DNA from: Companilactobacillus heilongjiangensis
GTDB taxonomy: Bacteria; Bacillota; Bacilli; Lactobacillales; Lactobacillaceae
DNA length: 64,000 nucleotides
Reading direction: 5' to 3'
NCBI RefSeq assembly: GCF_000831645.3
Contig: NZ_CP012559.1
Coordinates: forward strand, 2,666,001-2,730,000
The notes under the pieces are model-generated. The model did no database searches, had not been told where the DNA came from, and worked only from the letters and a program-made list of their open reading frames with translations. The translations under genes and the position numbers were made by a program. Positions 7,533 to 17,504 of this stretch are shown one piece after another (positions within the stretch are counted from its first letter, which is position 1; each line of letters opens with the position of its first letter).

Positions 7533-9601
7533 TCAGTAACGGAATTTATAATGAGTGTTTTTGAAGCTCTTGAAAAAGCCGTATAAATACGATTTTCACC
7601 AAATTGAGAATCAAGATAATATTTCGAATTAGCATCGGCAATAATGACGTTGTCGAATTCCAATCCTTTGGCCAAGGTTAAAGGTAAAACTACAATTCCA
7701 GATGCAGGCAGTTTCTCGGCAGTGTTGCCCAGAACTGTCTGTTTTATTTTGTCGTGAATTGCTTGGGCTAGGTTGAGATCACTCGTTACGATGGCTGAAA
7801 GTTCGTGCTTATCAAGTGATTCAACTTGTAAACTTAGGCTAGTAATTAGGTCTGAGAAATCTTTATTTTCAACGTGCACAGGTTCTTTGCCGCCGGTTTG
7901 AATAGTATTGATTTTTTCAAGTAAATCGGGTGCGCCATGCTTGATAAAGGCAGTTGTAATAGCACCACTTGAACGATAACTAGTATATAAATTTCTCTGC
8001 GTAACGGTGATATTATGTTCTTCAAATAAGTCTTTCAAGTTTGTGAATGTTAAAGGATGATTGGATTCTAAGATTGATTGAAATTGGTCTCCTACCAAGG
8101 TCCAATGAGCTTTGGGAAAGGCGGTCAACAAGAATAATATTTGGTCCAAAGAATAGTCTTGGATTTCGTCAATCATTACAAATCTAAGACGTTTCTGCGC
8201 TAGATTCAATAGTTTTAAACGAGTGAAAGTATAGTCCAAGTGGTTGATTTGTTGGGTATTCAGGGCTGATTTAATGATCTGAGCAATATTCAGCCAATCT
8301 TTTTGATCAATCTGTTTCAGAAGTTGGCGATTGCGCCACAGCAACATTTTTTTAGTGGCTTTTTGAACGGCAATATCAGAACTAGGCGAAATTAAGCGGC
8401 CAAAGATTTTCTCTTGCTGAGAGTCAGTTAAGTCTGATAGTTCAGCTTGAACTTTGCCATTTTTAGAATCATGCTCAATTTTTGATTCGATTTCATCTGT
8501 TAAAATTGAGGATAACGCCGTTATACGCTTAGTCAAAGACATAGTTTTCGGTGTTTGGTCGAAAAATTGTTTAATATCTTCCTGACTGAAAATAGTTATA
8601 TCGTTCAATTTAATGTTTTTGAAATCAGTAGCTGTTAGCGCCAAGTTATCTAACTTGCTAGCCAATTCTTGAACGTGACTAGTTTCAGATTCGAAGGAAA
8701 TTGATTTACTGATAAACGTGGTCATTAGTTGATTGAAGGTCATTTGTAACGGCGATTCCTCACCAAGACTGGGAAGAACTTGGTTAATGTAGTTAGTAAA
8801 TAATGTGTTTGGGGTTAGAAGCAACATGTCGCTTGAAACTAGGTTGTCACGGTAACGGTAAAGTAAATAAGCAATTCGTTGCAAGACAACTGATGTCTTA
8901 CCACTACCAGCAATTCCGTTCACAAGCAGAGCAGTGCTTTTAGTATCACGAATAATGACGTTTTGTTCCTGTTGAATCGTTGCAGTGATCGAACTCATCT
9001 GGCTGTTTTTGTTCTCTTGTAAAGTCTTAACCAATAATGGGTCTTGAATGGCAACGTCGGTGTCGAAAATATCGTCTAAAACGGCGTTATGCAATAGAAA
9101 TTGTCTACGAGTAGCAACCGTCACATTAATTTTTCGTTCGTTGGCGAGATAGTGAGTTTTACCGATTTTGTTGTTGTAATATAAGTCAGCAATTGGTGAA
9201 CGCCAGTCGATTATCATTGGTTCTTCCGGTGTTGGTGAAAATCCTGCAGAACCAATGTAAAAGGGAATTGATTCGGTTTCGTCAGGGTATTTCAAATCAA
9301 TTCGAGCAAAATAAGGCGCCGGTAACAAACGTGTCACGCTTGATTTGGTATTTTGAAGTTGGGTCTGCTTGTTATTGAAAGAATCAATCTGCTTATTCAT
9401 CGTTTCAATTGCAGCGAAGGTATCTAAATTGTCGGCGTAACTGTCAAAGTTTAACGCTGTTTCTTTACCGGCAGTTTTTTTGAAATTTTTCGCCTGGTTA
9501 GCGTTGTCTGACATTAGTTTTTCAATACTATCAAGGGTTTCTTGGAGTGTCTGGTGAACCAGAGTTAAATGCTTTTGTTCCAATTTGAAAGAATTATCCA
9601 T
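7529..9601 (-). CDS. helD: HelD-type RNA polymerase recycling ATPase (UvrD/Rep superfamily 1)
   Basis: 690 residues. The N-terminal 90 or so residues form a Gln/Asn/Lys-rich coiled coil, as in Firmicute HelD, where it inserts into RNA polymerase channels. The superfamily 1 motor has Walker A GIAGSGKT at residues 229-236, Walker B VMIDEIQD at 475-482, motif III LVGDQFQSI and a C-terminal LTLAKGLEFDNVIIAD with the final YTAFSRASKTL motif. B. subtilis HelD (774 aa) is somewhat longer. Family role: release of stalled or hibernating RNA polymerase by ATP hydrolysis. Monocistronic, ATG start with an AGGAGG-type site. Annotation as a DNA helicase IV or UvrD-like helicase would be the alternative. 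Confidence 0.88.
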   Translation of the reverse strand: MDNSFKLEQKHLTLVHQTLQETLDSIEKLMSDNANQAKNFKKTAGKETALNFDSYADNLDTFAAIETMNKQIDSFNNKQTQLQNTKSSVTRLLPAPYFARIDLKYPDETESIPFYIGSAGFSPTPEEPMIIDWRSPIADLYYNNKIGKTHYLANERKINVTVATRRQFLLHNAVLDDIFDTDVAIQDPLLVKTLQENKNSQMSSITATIQQEQNVIIRDTKSTALLVNGIAGSGKTSVVLQRIAYLLYRYRDNLVSSDMLLLTPNTLFTNYINQVLPSLGEESPLQMTFNQLMTTFISKSISFESETSHVQELASKLDNLALTATDFKNIKLNDITIFSQEDIKQFFDQTPKTMSLTKRITALSSILTDEIESKIEHDSKNGKVQAELSDLTDSQQEKIFGRLISPSSDIAVQKATKKMLLWRNRQLLKQIDQKDWLNIAQIIKSALNTQQINHLDYTFTRLKLLNLAQKRLRFVMIDEIQDYSLDQILFLLTAFPKAHWTLVGDQFQSILESNHPLTFTNLKDLFEEHNITVTQRNLYTSYRSSGAITTAFIKHGAPDLLEKINTIQTGGKEPVHVENKDFSDLITSLSLQVESLDKHELSAIVTSDLNLAQAIHDKIKQTVLGNTAEKLPASGIVVLPLTLAKGLEFDNVIIADANSKYYLDSQFGENRIYTAFSRASKTLIINSVTD

Positions 9602-9713
9602 AACGATACCTCCTGTATATTAGGTATCTAATAGTAATACGTAAAATCTCTAAATAACAGTCTTGTAATGACACTAAAAATCTTTCATAATATATATGAG
9701 GAAAGAATCAAAG

Positions 9714-9747
9714 TAAAAAGCGATCGCGTATGCGGTCGCTTTTTTAG
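9714..9747 (-). terminator. Terminator of kup
   Basis: Stem AAAGCGATCGC / GCGGTCGCTTT with loop GTAT and T-runs on both sides. It abuts the kup stop on the minus strand. Confidence 0.8.
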
Positions 9748-11771
9748 TTCTTAGATTTAACGCTGTTCTTAATTTCTTTCTCAGCCAGATATTGGTCATA
9801 GTGGCTACCAAGAAAGAGGGGAACCTTCTCTTCGACAACATCGCTAAATTCCAAACCATACCAAAGTGTTGGTGGAATAGTGATATTTTGAAGCAACAGA
9901 CGGCCACCAATCAACAATCGATCGATACTGCGCATGTATTCTTGGGCACCTAAGTCTTGGAATTGTTGGTTCTGAATGACGAATTTGAAGGAACCAACGC
10001 GCCGTTTTGGTACCATTGAATAATTTGGCGTTTGATCGTCGATAATATCCTTGTTTAGCAAGCTATTGATGATCTCACGAATGTAAATATTGACGTGTTG
10101 TGATTTTTTGAAACCTAGATTGATTGTAACGTTGACTACATTTCGAGTGTGCATCATATCCACGGTATATGTGCACTCATAAGGTGAACCAGTTTGATTG
10201 ACGGTGATAAACCAGTAGACTTTGGCACGTTTAGGGTCCTGGTCCAAAATTGAGTAAATGACGGAGCGTTTGATGGAATAATCAGGGCCCATTTTTAGCA
10301 TGTAGACCAAGTTAGTGGCATAAGTTGGATAACCCTCATCCTTGCTGAGTTTCTCAAGTTGGGGAATGAAATCCAATAGAGAAACATTCTCACTTTCAGC
10401 CATATAGGCATCACGGCGCTTGTTACCAAAGTACCAAACAATCATTACAAAGAGAATGACCATCGTTATGATCACCGTTACATAGCCACCATGTACAAAC
10501 TTGATCAGACTTGAAAGTAAGAAGAGACTTTCGAGGGCAAAGAAGGCAGCTAGAAAGATATTGGCGAACAATGGATGCTTTTTCATAATTAAGAATTGGT
10601 GCAGCAAAATAGTCGTCATAAGCATCGTCAAAGTGATTGCCAGACCGTAAGCTGCTTCCATATGGTCGGAAGTACGAAAGCCCCAGACAACACTGAGGGT
10701 AATCGCACAGAGCATCCAATTGACAGTTCCAATGTAAAGTTGACTCTCAATTTTGCCTGGAAATTTCACTTTTAATCTGGGCAAAATTTTTAGACCGATG
10801 GCTTCTTGAACCAGTGTGAATGAGCCAGTTATTAAGGCTTGTGAGGCAATGATGGCAGCTAATGTAGCGATAATAATAGCAAAAATTTTAAACTTGTCAG
10901 GCAACATTTGATAAAAAGGATTGATCCCGAAAATCTTGTTGTATTGCGGATTTTGATAGTTAGAAATGACCCAAGCAGCTTGGCCCAAATAATTCAACAT
11001 CAACATCAAACTGACAAATGGCCATGTGGCGTAAATATTATGTTTACCGACCTGACCCATATCAGCGTAAAGTGCCTCTGCACCAGTCGTAGCAAGAAAG
11101 ACGCTGCCGAGAATGAAAATACCAGCCTTGTTGACGGGACTGAACAAAACTTTGATGGCATAAACAGGTGACAAGGCTCTTAAAACGCTCAAATCAGTAG
11201 TCAGATTGAGTAACCCAGCGACACCGATAAAACTGAACCAGATGAGCATGATGGGGCCAAATGATTTACCGATTCGCTCAGTACCAAACTTTTGAATTAC
11301 AAAAATGGTCAAAAGAATCACCGTTACAATTATTAAAACGACGTTTTGGCTATTTGAAAATACTAAATTGCCGAATTTCTGTCCTTTGATACCTTCAATT
11401 GCTGACGTAACGGTCACTGCGGGTGTTAAGGTGCCGTCAGCTAGTAAGGCAGATCCACCGATTAAAGCTGGAATAATAAGCCATTTACCTTTAGCTTTTA
11501 CTAAAGCATAGAGGGCAAAAATACCACCTTCTTTGTTGTTATCGGCTTTCATGGCAATCAAAACATATTTAATTGTTGTAATAAGCATTAGGGTCCAGAA
11601 AATTAGCGAAACGCTACCGATGATGTATTCAGGTTTCGCATCAGCCATCGTTCCAGCACTGTTGATAATGGAATTCATAACGTATAACGGCGAAGTTCCA
11701 ATGTCGCCATAGACTATGCCGAGGGTTATCAACATACCCAGGGTAGATAAGGATAACTTTCTTTTTTCCAT
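9744..11771 (-). CDS. kup: Kup-family potassium uptake permease
   Basis: 675 residues from the ATG at 11771, chosen because AAGGAG lies eight bases upstream; the reading frame runs 46 codons further without a start signal. The family imports K+ with protons. Visible features: [25 protein letters not shown] (first helix with the conserved GDIGTSPLY), [16 protein letters not shown] after helix 2, [13 protein letters not shown], and about 12 transmembrane segments up to residue 430. A cytoplasmic C-terminal domain includes [24 protein letters not shown]. Monocistronic. In other bacteria Kup is often regulated by c-di-AMP, but no riboswitch is visible in the 155 bp before A3. Confidence 0.92.
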   Translation of the reverse strand: MEKRKLSLSTLGMLITLGIVYGDIGTSPLYVMNSIINSAGTMADAKPEYIIGSVSLIFWTLMLITTIKYVLIAMKADNNKEGGIFALYALVKAKGKWLIIPALIGGSALLADGTLTPAVTVTSAIEGIKGQKFGNLVFSNSQNVVLIIVTVILLTIFVIQKFGTERIGKSFGPIMLIWFSFIGVAGLLNLTTDLSVLRALSPVYAIKVLFSPVNKAGIFILGSVFLATTGAEALYADMGQVGKHNIYATWPFVSLMLMLNYLGQAAWVISNYQNPQYNKIFGINPFYQMLPDKFKIFAIIIATLAAIIASQALITGSFTLVQEAIGLKILPRLKVKFPGKIESQLYIGTVNWMLCAITLSVVWGFRTSDHMEAAYGLAITLTMLMTTILLHQFLIMKKHPLFANIFLAAFFALESLFLLSSLIKFVHGGYVTVIITMVILFVMIVWYFGNKRRDAYMAESENVSLLDFIPQLEKLSKDEGYPTYATNLVYMLKMGPDYSIKRSVIYSILDQDPKRAKVYWFITVNQTGSPYECTYTVDMMHTRNVVNVTINLGFKKSQHVNIYIREIINSLLNKDIIDDQTPNYSMVPKRRVGSFKFVIQNQQFQDLGAQEYMRSIDRLLIGGRLLLQNITIPPTLWYGLEFSDVVEEKVPLFLGSHYDQYLAEKEIKNSVKSKN

Positions 11772-11916
11772 GCTTGTCTCCTTAAAACAATTTCCGTTTA
11801 AAGTATGCCGTCTCAAGAGTGATTTTTTTGAAATTGAATGTAGTTTTAAATGAAGTTCAGTTGTTATTTTCATTTGAGCTGAATTCCGTTGGATTATTTT
11901 AAGTAACAAAAAATCA

Positions 11917-12105
11917 ATAAGTCGGAAGGACTGAGCATATTTACCCGCTGTGGGTGTGGTGTTATGGCTTTAGCCATTACACCACCGGGCGTGTTTGGAG
12001 ACTTACCGGTTTTTGGTAAGGCTTCAAACCGAGGTTCGAGACCGTATTGTGGCTCGATCCGGTCCGCATAGCCGGTAAATATGCTCAGTCCTGGAGACGG
12101 CCACT
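11917..12105 (-). repeat. Family A structured element A3 (type I)
   Basis: Outer inverted repeat of 19 perfect bp: 11927-11945 (AGGACTGAGCATATTTACC) with 12074-12092. The core orientation is minus. The central hairpin reads GGTGTAATGGCT/AGCCATAACACC in the sense strand, so the usual T.G is restored to T-A. It fills the divergent gap between kup and amt, whose remainder (11772-11916, 12106-12262) is AT-rich promoter DNA. Confidence 0.9.
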
Positions 12106-12262
12106 CCGATTAACCATTTATTCAGAGCCTATTATAAGATTTTTGGTTAAATTTAAAAATGTTTATGATTATTCAGAAATCATATTGGTATACATGAAAT
12201 AAAAAATGTAATACAATACCGAAATTAAAGAGAAGACTCCATACGAAAAGAATGTGATATTT

Positions 12263-13438
12263 ATGAATGTAGTATTTATGCTTATCTCAACGATATTGGT
12301 CTGGTTGATGGTACCAGGGATTGCGGTATTTTACAGCGGTTTTGTACCACATAAAGATGTCACTAGGATCCTCTTCGATAGTTTTCTGATGTTTGGTTTG
12401 GCCGGTATATTGTGGATCACAATAGGCTTTCCAGCTGTTTTCGAAGGTGACCATTTTGGAATAATCGGCAACTTTCATCACCTATTCCTGTCAGGGATAG
12501 ACTTATTGTCTACTTATGGCACGACGAAATTACCAACATCAGTTTATTTACTATTTCAAATGATGTTTGCCATTTTGACGCCAGCACTTTTCTTAGGAGC
12601 CGTTGCTAGTCGGGTGAAAATCAGATTTATTATTTTATTTGTGGCGTTATGGTCTTTATTGATCTACTATCCTTTGGCTCATATCGTGTGGTCATCGAGC
12701 GGATTTCTAGCCAAAATGGGTGTTCTTGATTTTGCTGGTGGAACCGTTATTCATATCAATGCTGGAATCACTGCTTTAATTTTGGCAATCACATTACGAG
12801 AACCTTATAAATATAACAACGAACAGGCTAATGGCAATCCGCTGTGGATTTTAATGGGAACCGTTTTGTTATGGCTTGGATGGTACGGATTCAATGCTGG
12901 CAGTGCTTTGAATGTTAGTTTTCAAACTATCAACGCCTTTTTCACAACCACAGTCGCTGCTTGTGCTTCACTAATAACTTGGATAGTTCTGGAACAGTTT
13001 TTCAAAAGTAAGGTAACCCTCAGCGGTATTTGTACCGGAAGTATCTGTGGGTTAGTTGGGATTACGCCGGGCACTGGGTATGTGACAGTTTTCGGTTCGG
13101 TCATTATCGGAGTAATTTCAGCCGTGGGTAGTTACTACTTCATGAATTACCTAAAATATCAATTGCATTTAAATGATTACCTCGACATCTTCGGATGCCA
13201 TGGTGTCAGTGGGATAATCGGTTCAATCTGTGTCGGATTATTTGCTACTAAGTCGGTCAACAGCAGCGTTATAACGAATGGCTTATTCTATGGTGGTGGT
13301 CTAAAACAATTGGGATTGCAACTGTTTGGTGTGATTTTCACGATTGTATTTGTTTCAATTGTCGGCATCGTTATCGTTCAGGGTTTGAAGAAAGTCTTGA
13401 AGGATGATGTTGGAATTAGAGAACTAGAATTGGCTTAA
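12263..13438 (+). CDS. amt: Ammonium transporter (Amt/MEP family)
   Basis: 391 residues from ATG 12263; a GTG nine bases earlier is possible, and neither has a strong ribosome binding site. It conducts NH3/NH4+ inward. The family signature DFAGGTVIHINAGITAL is at about residues 155-171. The pore twin histidines are in VIHINAG and in FGCHGVSG near residue 310. Eleven transmembrane segments can be counted. No PII (glnK) gene is adjacent, although many amt genes are paired with one. Ends at a family B hairpin shared with the convergent DUF1003 gene. Confidence 0.92.
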   Translation: MNVVFMLISTILVWLMVPGIAVFYSGFVPHKDVTRILFDSFLMFGLAGILWITIGFPAVFEGDHFGIIGNFHHLFLSGIDLLSTYGTTKLPTSVYLLFQMMFAILTPALFLGAVASRVKIRFIILFVALWSLLIYYPLAHIVWSSSGFLAKMGVLDFAGGTVIHINAGITALILAITLREPYKYNNEQANGNPLWILMGTVLLWLGWYGFNAGSALNVSFQTINAFFTTTVAACASLITWIVLEQFFKSKVTLSGICTGSICGLVGITPGTGYVTVFGSVIIGVISAVGSYYFMNYLKYQLHLNDYLDIFGCHGVSGIIGSICVGLFATKSVNSSVITNGLFYGGGLKQLGLQLFGVIFTIVFVSIVGIVIVQGLKKVLKDDVGIRELELA

Positions 13439-13439
13439 A

Positions 13440-13516
13440 ACCAAAAAAGACTAGCAATCCAAAATCGGATTGCTAGTCTTTTTTGACTTAGTGTTCGAAA
13501 GCTGACTTGTCATACT
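13440..13516 (-). repeat. Family B repeat, copy 4 (hairpin plus left box)
   Basis: Hairpin GACTAGCAATCC/GGATTGCTAGTC with A- and T-runs, serving as terminator for amt and for the convergent gene. The left box (ACTAAGTC.., TCGAACAC, CAGC, GTCATACTC on the minus strand) is translated: it supplies the last nine codons of the DUF1003 gene. Confidence 0.7.
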
Positions 13517-14285
13517 CTCGTTTTTTTTCGCGACTGGGATGTCTAGTATTTCGTTCCTTAGGTTTTTCATTGCTGGCCTGCAACGACTGAATTTCATTTT
13601 CAATTTCACTGAGAACTTCAATCTGCATCTTTTGGATATCCAAAATGTGAGGCCATTTAACTTCATTCAATTGATCAAGTTTTTCATGAAGCAAGCGAAT
13701 TTCCATTTCTGATTTCATATTTGTTTTGTAATCATTCTCGGAATCGAATCTGTCACGTTCAGCTTGACGGTTCTGACTCATCATGATGATAGGAGCTTGT
13801 ATGGCGGCCACACAGCTCAAAAATAGGTTAAGCAGTATGAATGGATACGGATCAAAGTTAACGCCAAACAGGTGCACAATATTGATTGTCATCCATGCTA
13901 CTAAAATAATCATGAACGTGATAATAAAGCCCCAACTACCACCAAATTTTGCCACAGCATCCGCCAGCTTTTGACCAGTTGTTCGTTTGCCATAAATAGT
14001 GTCGTTGATATTGGTAATTACGTAAGTATCCTTAGACATTTCTTTTTTTAGTTTGTCACTCATATCGTGATCAATTTTGAGATCTTGGTCGATAACTGTC
14101 TGCATTCGTTCGATGCGGATTTTTTGTAAATCCTTGAGACAAATAAATGAGGAATCCTTCGCGTAACTATTGGTTTTGAGGACTTGTCCTTTAAGGAGGT
14201 CGCTTAAATCTCTGATGAAAAGGCCCTCCATAATTGTGAATCGGTTGCCACAGATTATACAAATTTGATTCTTCTTGATTGCCAT
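13488..14285 (-). CDS. DUF1003 family membrane protein
   Basis: 265 residues from the ATG at 14285, which follows AAGGTGGTG. An N-terminal CxxC motif (CIICGN) and a later Cys (FICLKDL) suggest a small metal or redox site. DUF1003 core: GQKLADAVAKFGGSWGFIITF (helix 1), a second transmembrane helix around PYPFILLNLFLSCVAAIQAPI, then MMSQNRQAERDR. A long charged coiled coil follows. The C-terminal residues EYDKSAFEH are encoded by a family B repeat, which suggests the original stop was overrun when the repeat inserted or recombined. Function unknown. Confidence 0.8.
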   Translation of the reverse strand: MAIKKNQICIICGNRFTIMEGLFIRDLSDLLKGQVLKTNSYAKDSSFICLKDLQKIRIERMQTVIDQDLKIDHDMSDKLKKEMSKDTYVITNINDTIYGKRTTGQKLADAVAKFGGSWGFIITFMIILVAWMTINIVHLFGVNFDPYPFILLNLFLSCVAAIQAPIIMMSQNRQAERDRFDSENDYKTNMKSEMEIRLLHEKLDQLNEVKWPHILDIQKMQIEVLSEIENEIQSLQASNEKPKERNTRHPSREKKREYDKSAFEH

Positions 14286-14346
14286 AGTCAACACCACCTT
14301 GAGTTATACAGGTTCAGTATAAATTGGGATAAAATTTAAAGCAAAA

Positions 14347-14374
14347 TAAAAACTCCCTGTCGGGAGTTTTTTGA
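14347..14374 (-). terminator. Terminator of ndh
   Basis: AAAACTCCC-TGTC-GGGAGTTTTTT just downstream of the ndh stop; symmetrical T-runs. Confidence 0.85.
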
Positions 14375-14384
14375 AAAACATATA

Positions 14385-15572
14385 TTAGATGGTACCTTTT
14401 CTAATGGCTGTCTTAATACCAGCAATTTCCATAATTCCACGGTCGGCTGAAAGATGTTTTAGAAGTGAGGCGATAGGACCTTTGAACTTGAGGTTCTTGT
14501 CTGTGATTTCAGCGATACCATGATTTTGACCAAGTGAAGCAACAGTTCCCATTGAGTGGTAAACGAATGGTTTCAAATCTTTACCGTTCAATGCGGCTGC
14601 GATATTGAATGCTGCACCAGCACCTTCAGCAGTTGCCAATTGACCTGTTGTTGGGTATGGACGTTCAGCACCATTAGGAATAACTGCGGAGTCATCACCA
14701 ATGAAGTATGCTTCAGGGTTAGCTTCGAGGTTGAGGAATTCAGTTGTCATAACACGATTTCTTCTAGCTTCGATACCTGATTCTTTGATGACGTCAGAAC
14801 CACTAACACCAACGGTCCAAAGGATTGTACTACCGGCAACACTCTTTTCAGTATCGCCATCCATGTAGACAACAGACTTTGGCTCAATCTTCTTGATCTT
14901 AGCACCAGTTAGCAACTTGATACCGTTCTTATCTAGGTAATCAACAGCGTAACTAGCTAAGTTTTCATCGAACATTGGCAAAATTCTTGTGGCCATTTCG
15001 AGACATGTTACTTTGATTTCTGGAACTTCATATTTAGCTTTTAAAATTTTAACTGTATCAACTAATTCACCTAGAATTTCAACACCAGTGAATCCGGCAC
15101 CACAAACGATGATGGAAAGGTCAGCTGGGTCTTGTGACTCTTTGTAGTTAGCGATATTTTCGTTTAATGTCTTGTAAATATTTTGGGCAGATTGGAGATC
15201 TTGAAGAATCAACGCATTTTCACTGGCGCCTTCAAGTCCAAAGTCCTCTGAACGGAAGCCTAAAGCAACAACGATATAGTCATATGTGATGTCTTCGTGG
15301 TCAGAAAACTCAACTGTTTTGTTATCCAAATCTAGTTTTGAAACAGTTGCTTTGATGAAGTTCACATTTGATGGTAGAACTGAACGAACGTCGAAACTTA
15401 CTGCATCGGCTCGGTTAGTTCCTGCTGCAATAGTATGTAAAGCTGTTTTTTCAACGTGTTTTTCATGTTGATCAATTAAATCAATTTGTGTTCCTGCTGG
15501 GGTTTCCTTGGCTAAATCACGAGCAGCTCTCAAGCCACCGTAGCCAGCGCCTAGTACTAAAATGTGTGCCAT
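14385..15572 (-). CDS. ndh: Type II NADH dehydrogenase (NDH-2)
   Basis: 395 residues. A non-proton-pumping membrane-surface flavoenzyme that passes electrons from NADH to quinone. The FAD site is LVLGAGYGGLRAA (about 5-17). The NADH site is IIVCGAGFTGVEILGEL (about 160-176). The late FAD motif is AYFIGDDSAV (about 285-295), and a C-terminal amphipathic segment is expected to bind the membrane. ATG behind GAAGGAGAAG. Together with menA/polyprenyl synthase (22-24 kb) and cydABDC (25-31 kb) it completes a minimal NADH-to-oxygen chain. Monocistronic. Confidence 0.92.
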   Translation of the reverse strand: MAHILVLGAGYGGLRAARDLAKETPAGTQIDLIDQHEKHVEKTALHTIAAGTNRADAVSFDVRSVLPSNVNFIKATVSKLDLDNKTVEFSDHEDITYDYIVVALGFRSEDFGLEGASENALILQDLQSAQNIYKTLNENIANYKESQDPADLSIIVCGAGFTGVEILGELVDTVKILKAKYEVPEIKVTCLEMATRILPMFDENLASYAVDYLDKNGIKLLTGAKIKKIEPKSVVYMDGDTEKSVAGSTILWTVGVSGSDVIKESGIEARRNRVMTTEFLNLEANPEAYFIGDDSAVIPNGAERPYPTTGQLATAEGAGAAFNIAAALNGKDLKPFVYHSMGTVASLGQNHGIAEITDKNLKFKGPIASLLKHLSADRGIMEIAGIKTAIRKGTI

Positions 15573-15653
15573 ATTAACTTCTCCTTCTATTCCGAAATAA
15601 AGATGTTTACGGTATCATTATATATCCTTCAAGCAGTTTCTAAAAACCATATG

Positions 15654-16802
15654 CTACAAAGGATTTTTACTAATTGAGTGTTTCAGGAAGAATGGAGCTA
15701 TGATAGTGATCAAAATAACACTAATAATAACAGTTGAATAATATTCCTCAGACAATAATTTCACGCCATAACCGACTTGTGCCACGATTAAAGCCATTTC
15801 ACCACGAGAAATCATTCCCGATCCAATGACATAGGAATCTTTCATATTGAAGCCGGATATTCGAGCTCCAAAACCGGCACCAAATAGTTTTCCAATAATT
15901 CCAGTTAATGTAAACAAGACAATTAGCCAGAAGTCGCGTAGAAAGTTATCGAATTCAAGATTGAGACCAATGCTAATAAAGAAAATAGGAATAAAGACAG
16001 AATAACCAATTAATTCGATATTGCGACTGACTTGTTCGTCATAATCGGAAGCATTTGAAACGGCAATTCCGGCAACGAATGCACCTAAAACGGAGTCTAA
16101 CTGAACTTTATCGGCAACGAATGCCATGATAAAACAGATTACTAAGGCAAAGATGGTTTTGGCATGGGTCGCTTCAACGTAATCTGACAATTTCATCAAA
16201 TCAGGGATGACCCACTTGTGCAAGACGACGACTAAAACGCCGAAGAAAATCCACATAGCTAGTAATAATAGGATTTTTTTGAGTGAAAAGTCCCCAGTTA
16301 ATGTTCCGGACATAACGCTCAAAATGGAAATTGCTAAGATATCATCGGCAACAGCGGCACCGAGAATAACGGTTCCGGAAGTACTTGATAGGTAATTCAA
16401 ACTTTTCAAAACTTCAACTGAGATTGAAACGGATGTAGCGGCGAAAACGACGGACATGAAAATACTTTCTTTGACATTAATGCCAAAAATCAAAGCCGTT
16501 CCCAAGGTTAATGCGACCGGTAAAATAACTCCAGAGATGGCCACATTGATACTGGGTATCAGGTGCTTGCGTAATAGTTTCAGATCACTTTCCAAACCAG
16601 CAATAAACATCAGCAGTATAACGCCGATATCCGCAAATAATTCGACCTCATGTGTTGGTTTAACAATATTCAGAACACCTTTACCGAGAATAACCCCTAG
16701 AATCAACTGACCTACAACAGCAGGTAAGTTCAAACGGTTGAAAACGTGACTGACGATTAAAGTTAAAAAGAGCATTAGTGCTAAAAGGGTTATAAATTCC
16801 AT
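15654..16802 (-). CDS. CPA2-family cation:proton antiporter
   Basis: 382 residues, about 12 transmembrane helices, of the monovalent cation:proton antiporter-2 type (KefB/GerN/NapA-like). Characteristic segments are FNRLNLPAVVGQLILGVILG at the N-terminus, AAVADDILAISILSVM with the paired acidic residues of the transport site (about residues 150-165), VLGAFVAGIAVSN and SRGEMALIVAQVG near the C-terminus. No C-terminal TrkA-N domain is present, unlike KefB/C. It starts nine bases after the TetR gene stop, so the two form an operon in which the repressor is probably autoregulated. Substrate (Na+ or K+) unresolved. Confidence 0.85.
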   Translation of the reverse strand: MEFITLLALMLFLTLIVSHVFNRLNLPAVVGQLILGVILGKGVLNIVKPTHEVELFADIGVILLMFIAGLESDLKLLRKHLIPSINVAISGVILPVALTLGTALIFGINVKESIFMSVVFAATSVSISVEVLKSLNYLSSTSGTVILGAAVADDILAISILSVMSGTLTGDFSLKKILLLLAMWIFFGVLVVVLHKWVIPDLMKLSDYVEATHAKTIFALVICFIMAFVADKVQLDSVLGAFVAGIAVSNASDYDEQVSRNIELIGYSVFIPIFFISIGLNLEFDNFLRDFWLIVLFTLTGIIGKLFGAGFGARISGFNMKDSYVIGSGMISRGEMALIVAQVGYGVKLLSEEYYSTVIISVILITIIAPFFLKHSISKNPL

Positions 16803-16811
16803 GGCAAACTC

Positions 16812-17399
16812 CTATTCTTTCTTAATGCCATTGATGAAAATATTGATAACCGTTTTTAGATTAGCAATATTACGCTTCCTTTTGGCATCGTTATATTCAA
16901 TGTAAGGGAGTAACATTGTCAAAAAAGTTCCGACTTGAACAGGAATTGCTAAATCAGAACGGAGTTCACTTTTGTGCGATTGGAAAACGTTGAAGAGGAC
17001 TTTATAATAACCGCCATCCCAGTTCTTGCTGAGATCTCGACGTTCCTCATCAGTAAAGAAATTTTCGATATCGTTACGCATAACGAAGTAATTAATTCGA
17101 AAGTTTCCAATCATATATTGGGACATATAGAGTAATAATTCTTCGAAAGGCAAATCCTTGTGACTCTTATATTCAGCCAGCAAATTTTCACTGAAACCAC
17201 TGACAGCGTATTCGATGGCTTTCACATACAGAACCTTTTTATTTTTGTAGTAGTGATACATATTAGGTTGAGTAATGTTGAGTTCTTGAGCAATTTTACG
17301 TGTTGATGTAGCTTGATATCCCTGTGATAAAAACATTTCAGCAGCGACTTTTAAAATTGCATTCTTAGTATTTTCGGCTTGTTTATCACGTACGTTCAT
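16812..17399 (-). CDS. TetR/AcrR-family transcriptional regulator
   Basis: 195 residues. The N-terminal helix-turn-helix is STRKIAQELNITQPNMYHYYKNKKVLY (about 31-57), followed by a variable ligand-binding domain. It lies first in a two-gene operon with the antiporter and probably controls it. A short palindrome TTATC-ATGC-GATAA at about 17453-17467 upstream is a candidate operator. ATG preceded by a weak GGGATGG. The ligand cannot be inferred. Confidence 0.85.
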   Translation of the reverse strand: MNVRDKQAENTKNAILKVAAEMFLSQGYQATSTRKIAQELNITQPNMYHYYKNKKVLYVKAIEYAVSGFSENLLAEYKSHKDLPFEELLLYMSQYMIGNFRINYFVMRNDIENFFTDEERRDLSKNWDGGYYKVLFNVFQSHKSELRSDLAIPVQVGTFLTMLLPYIEYNDAKRKRNIANLKTVINIFINGIKKE

Positions 17400-17504
17400 T
17401 TTTAATCCATCCCTTGGTCTATTCGTATACCATTATATATTAATGTAAATCGTTTATCATGCGATAATGTCAAATGAATCTGACTAAAAGTTGAAAGTTT
17501 ATTG

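Noticed and set aside
11772..11916. c-di-AMP (ydaO) riboswitch before kup
   Set aside because: The leader is short and AT-rich and lacks the conserved paired core; element A3 lies further upstream and is unrelated.
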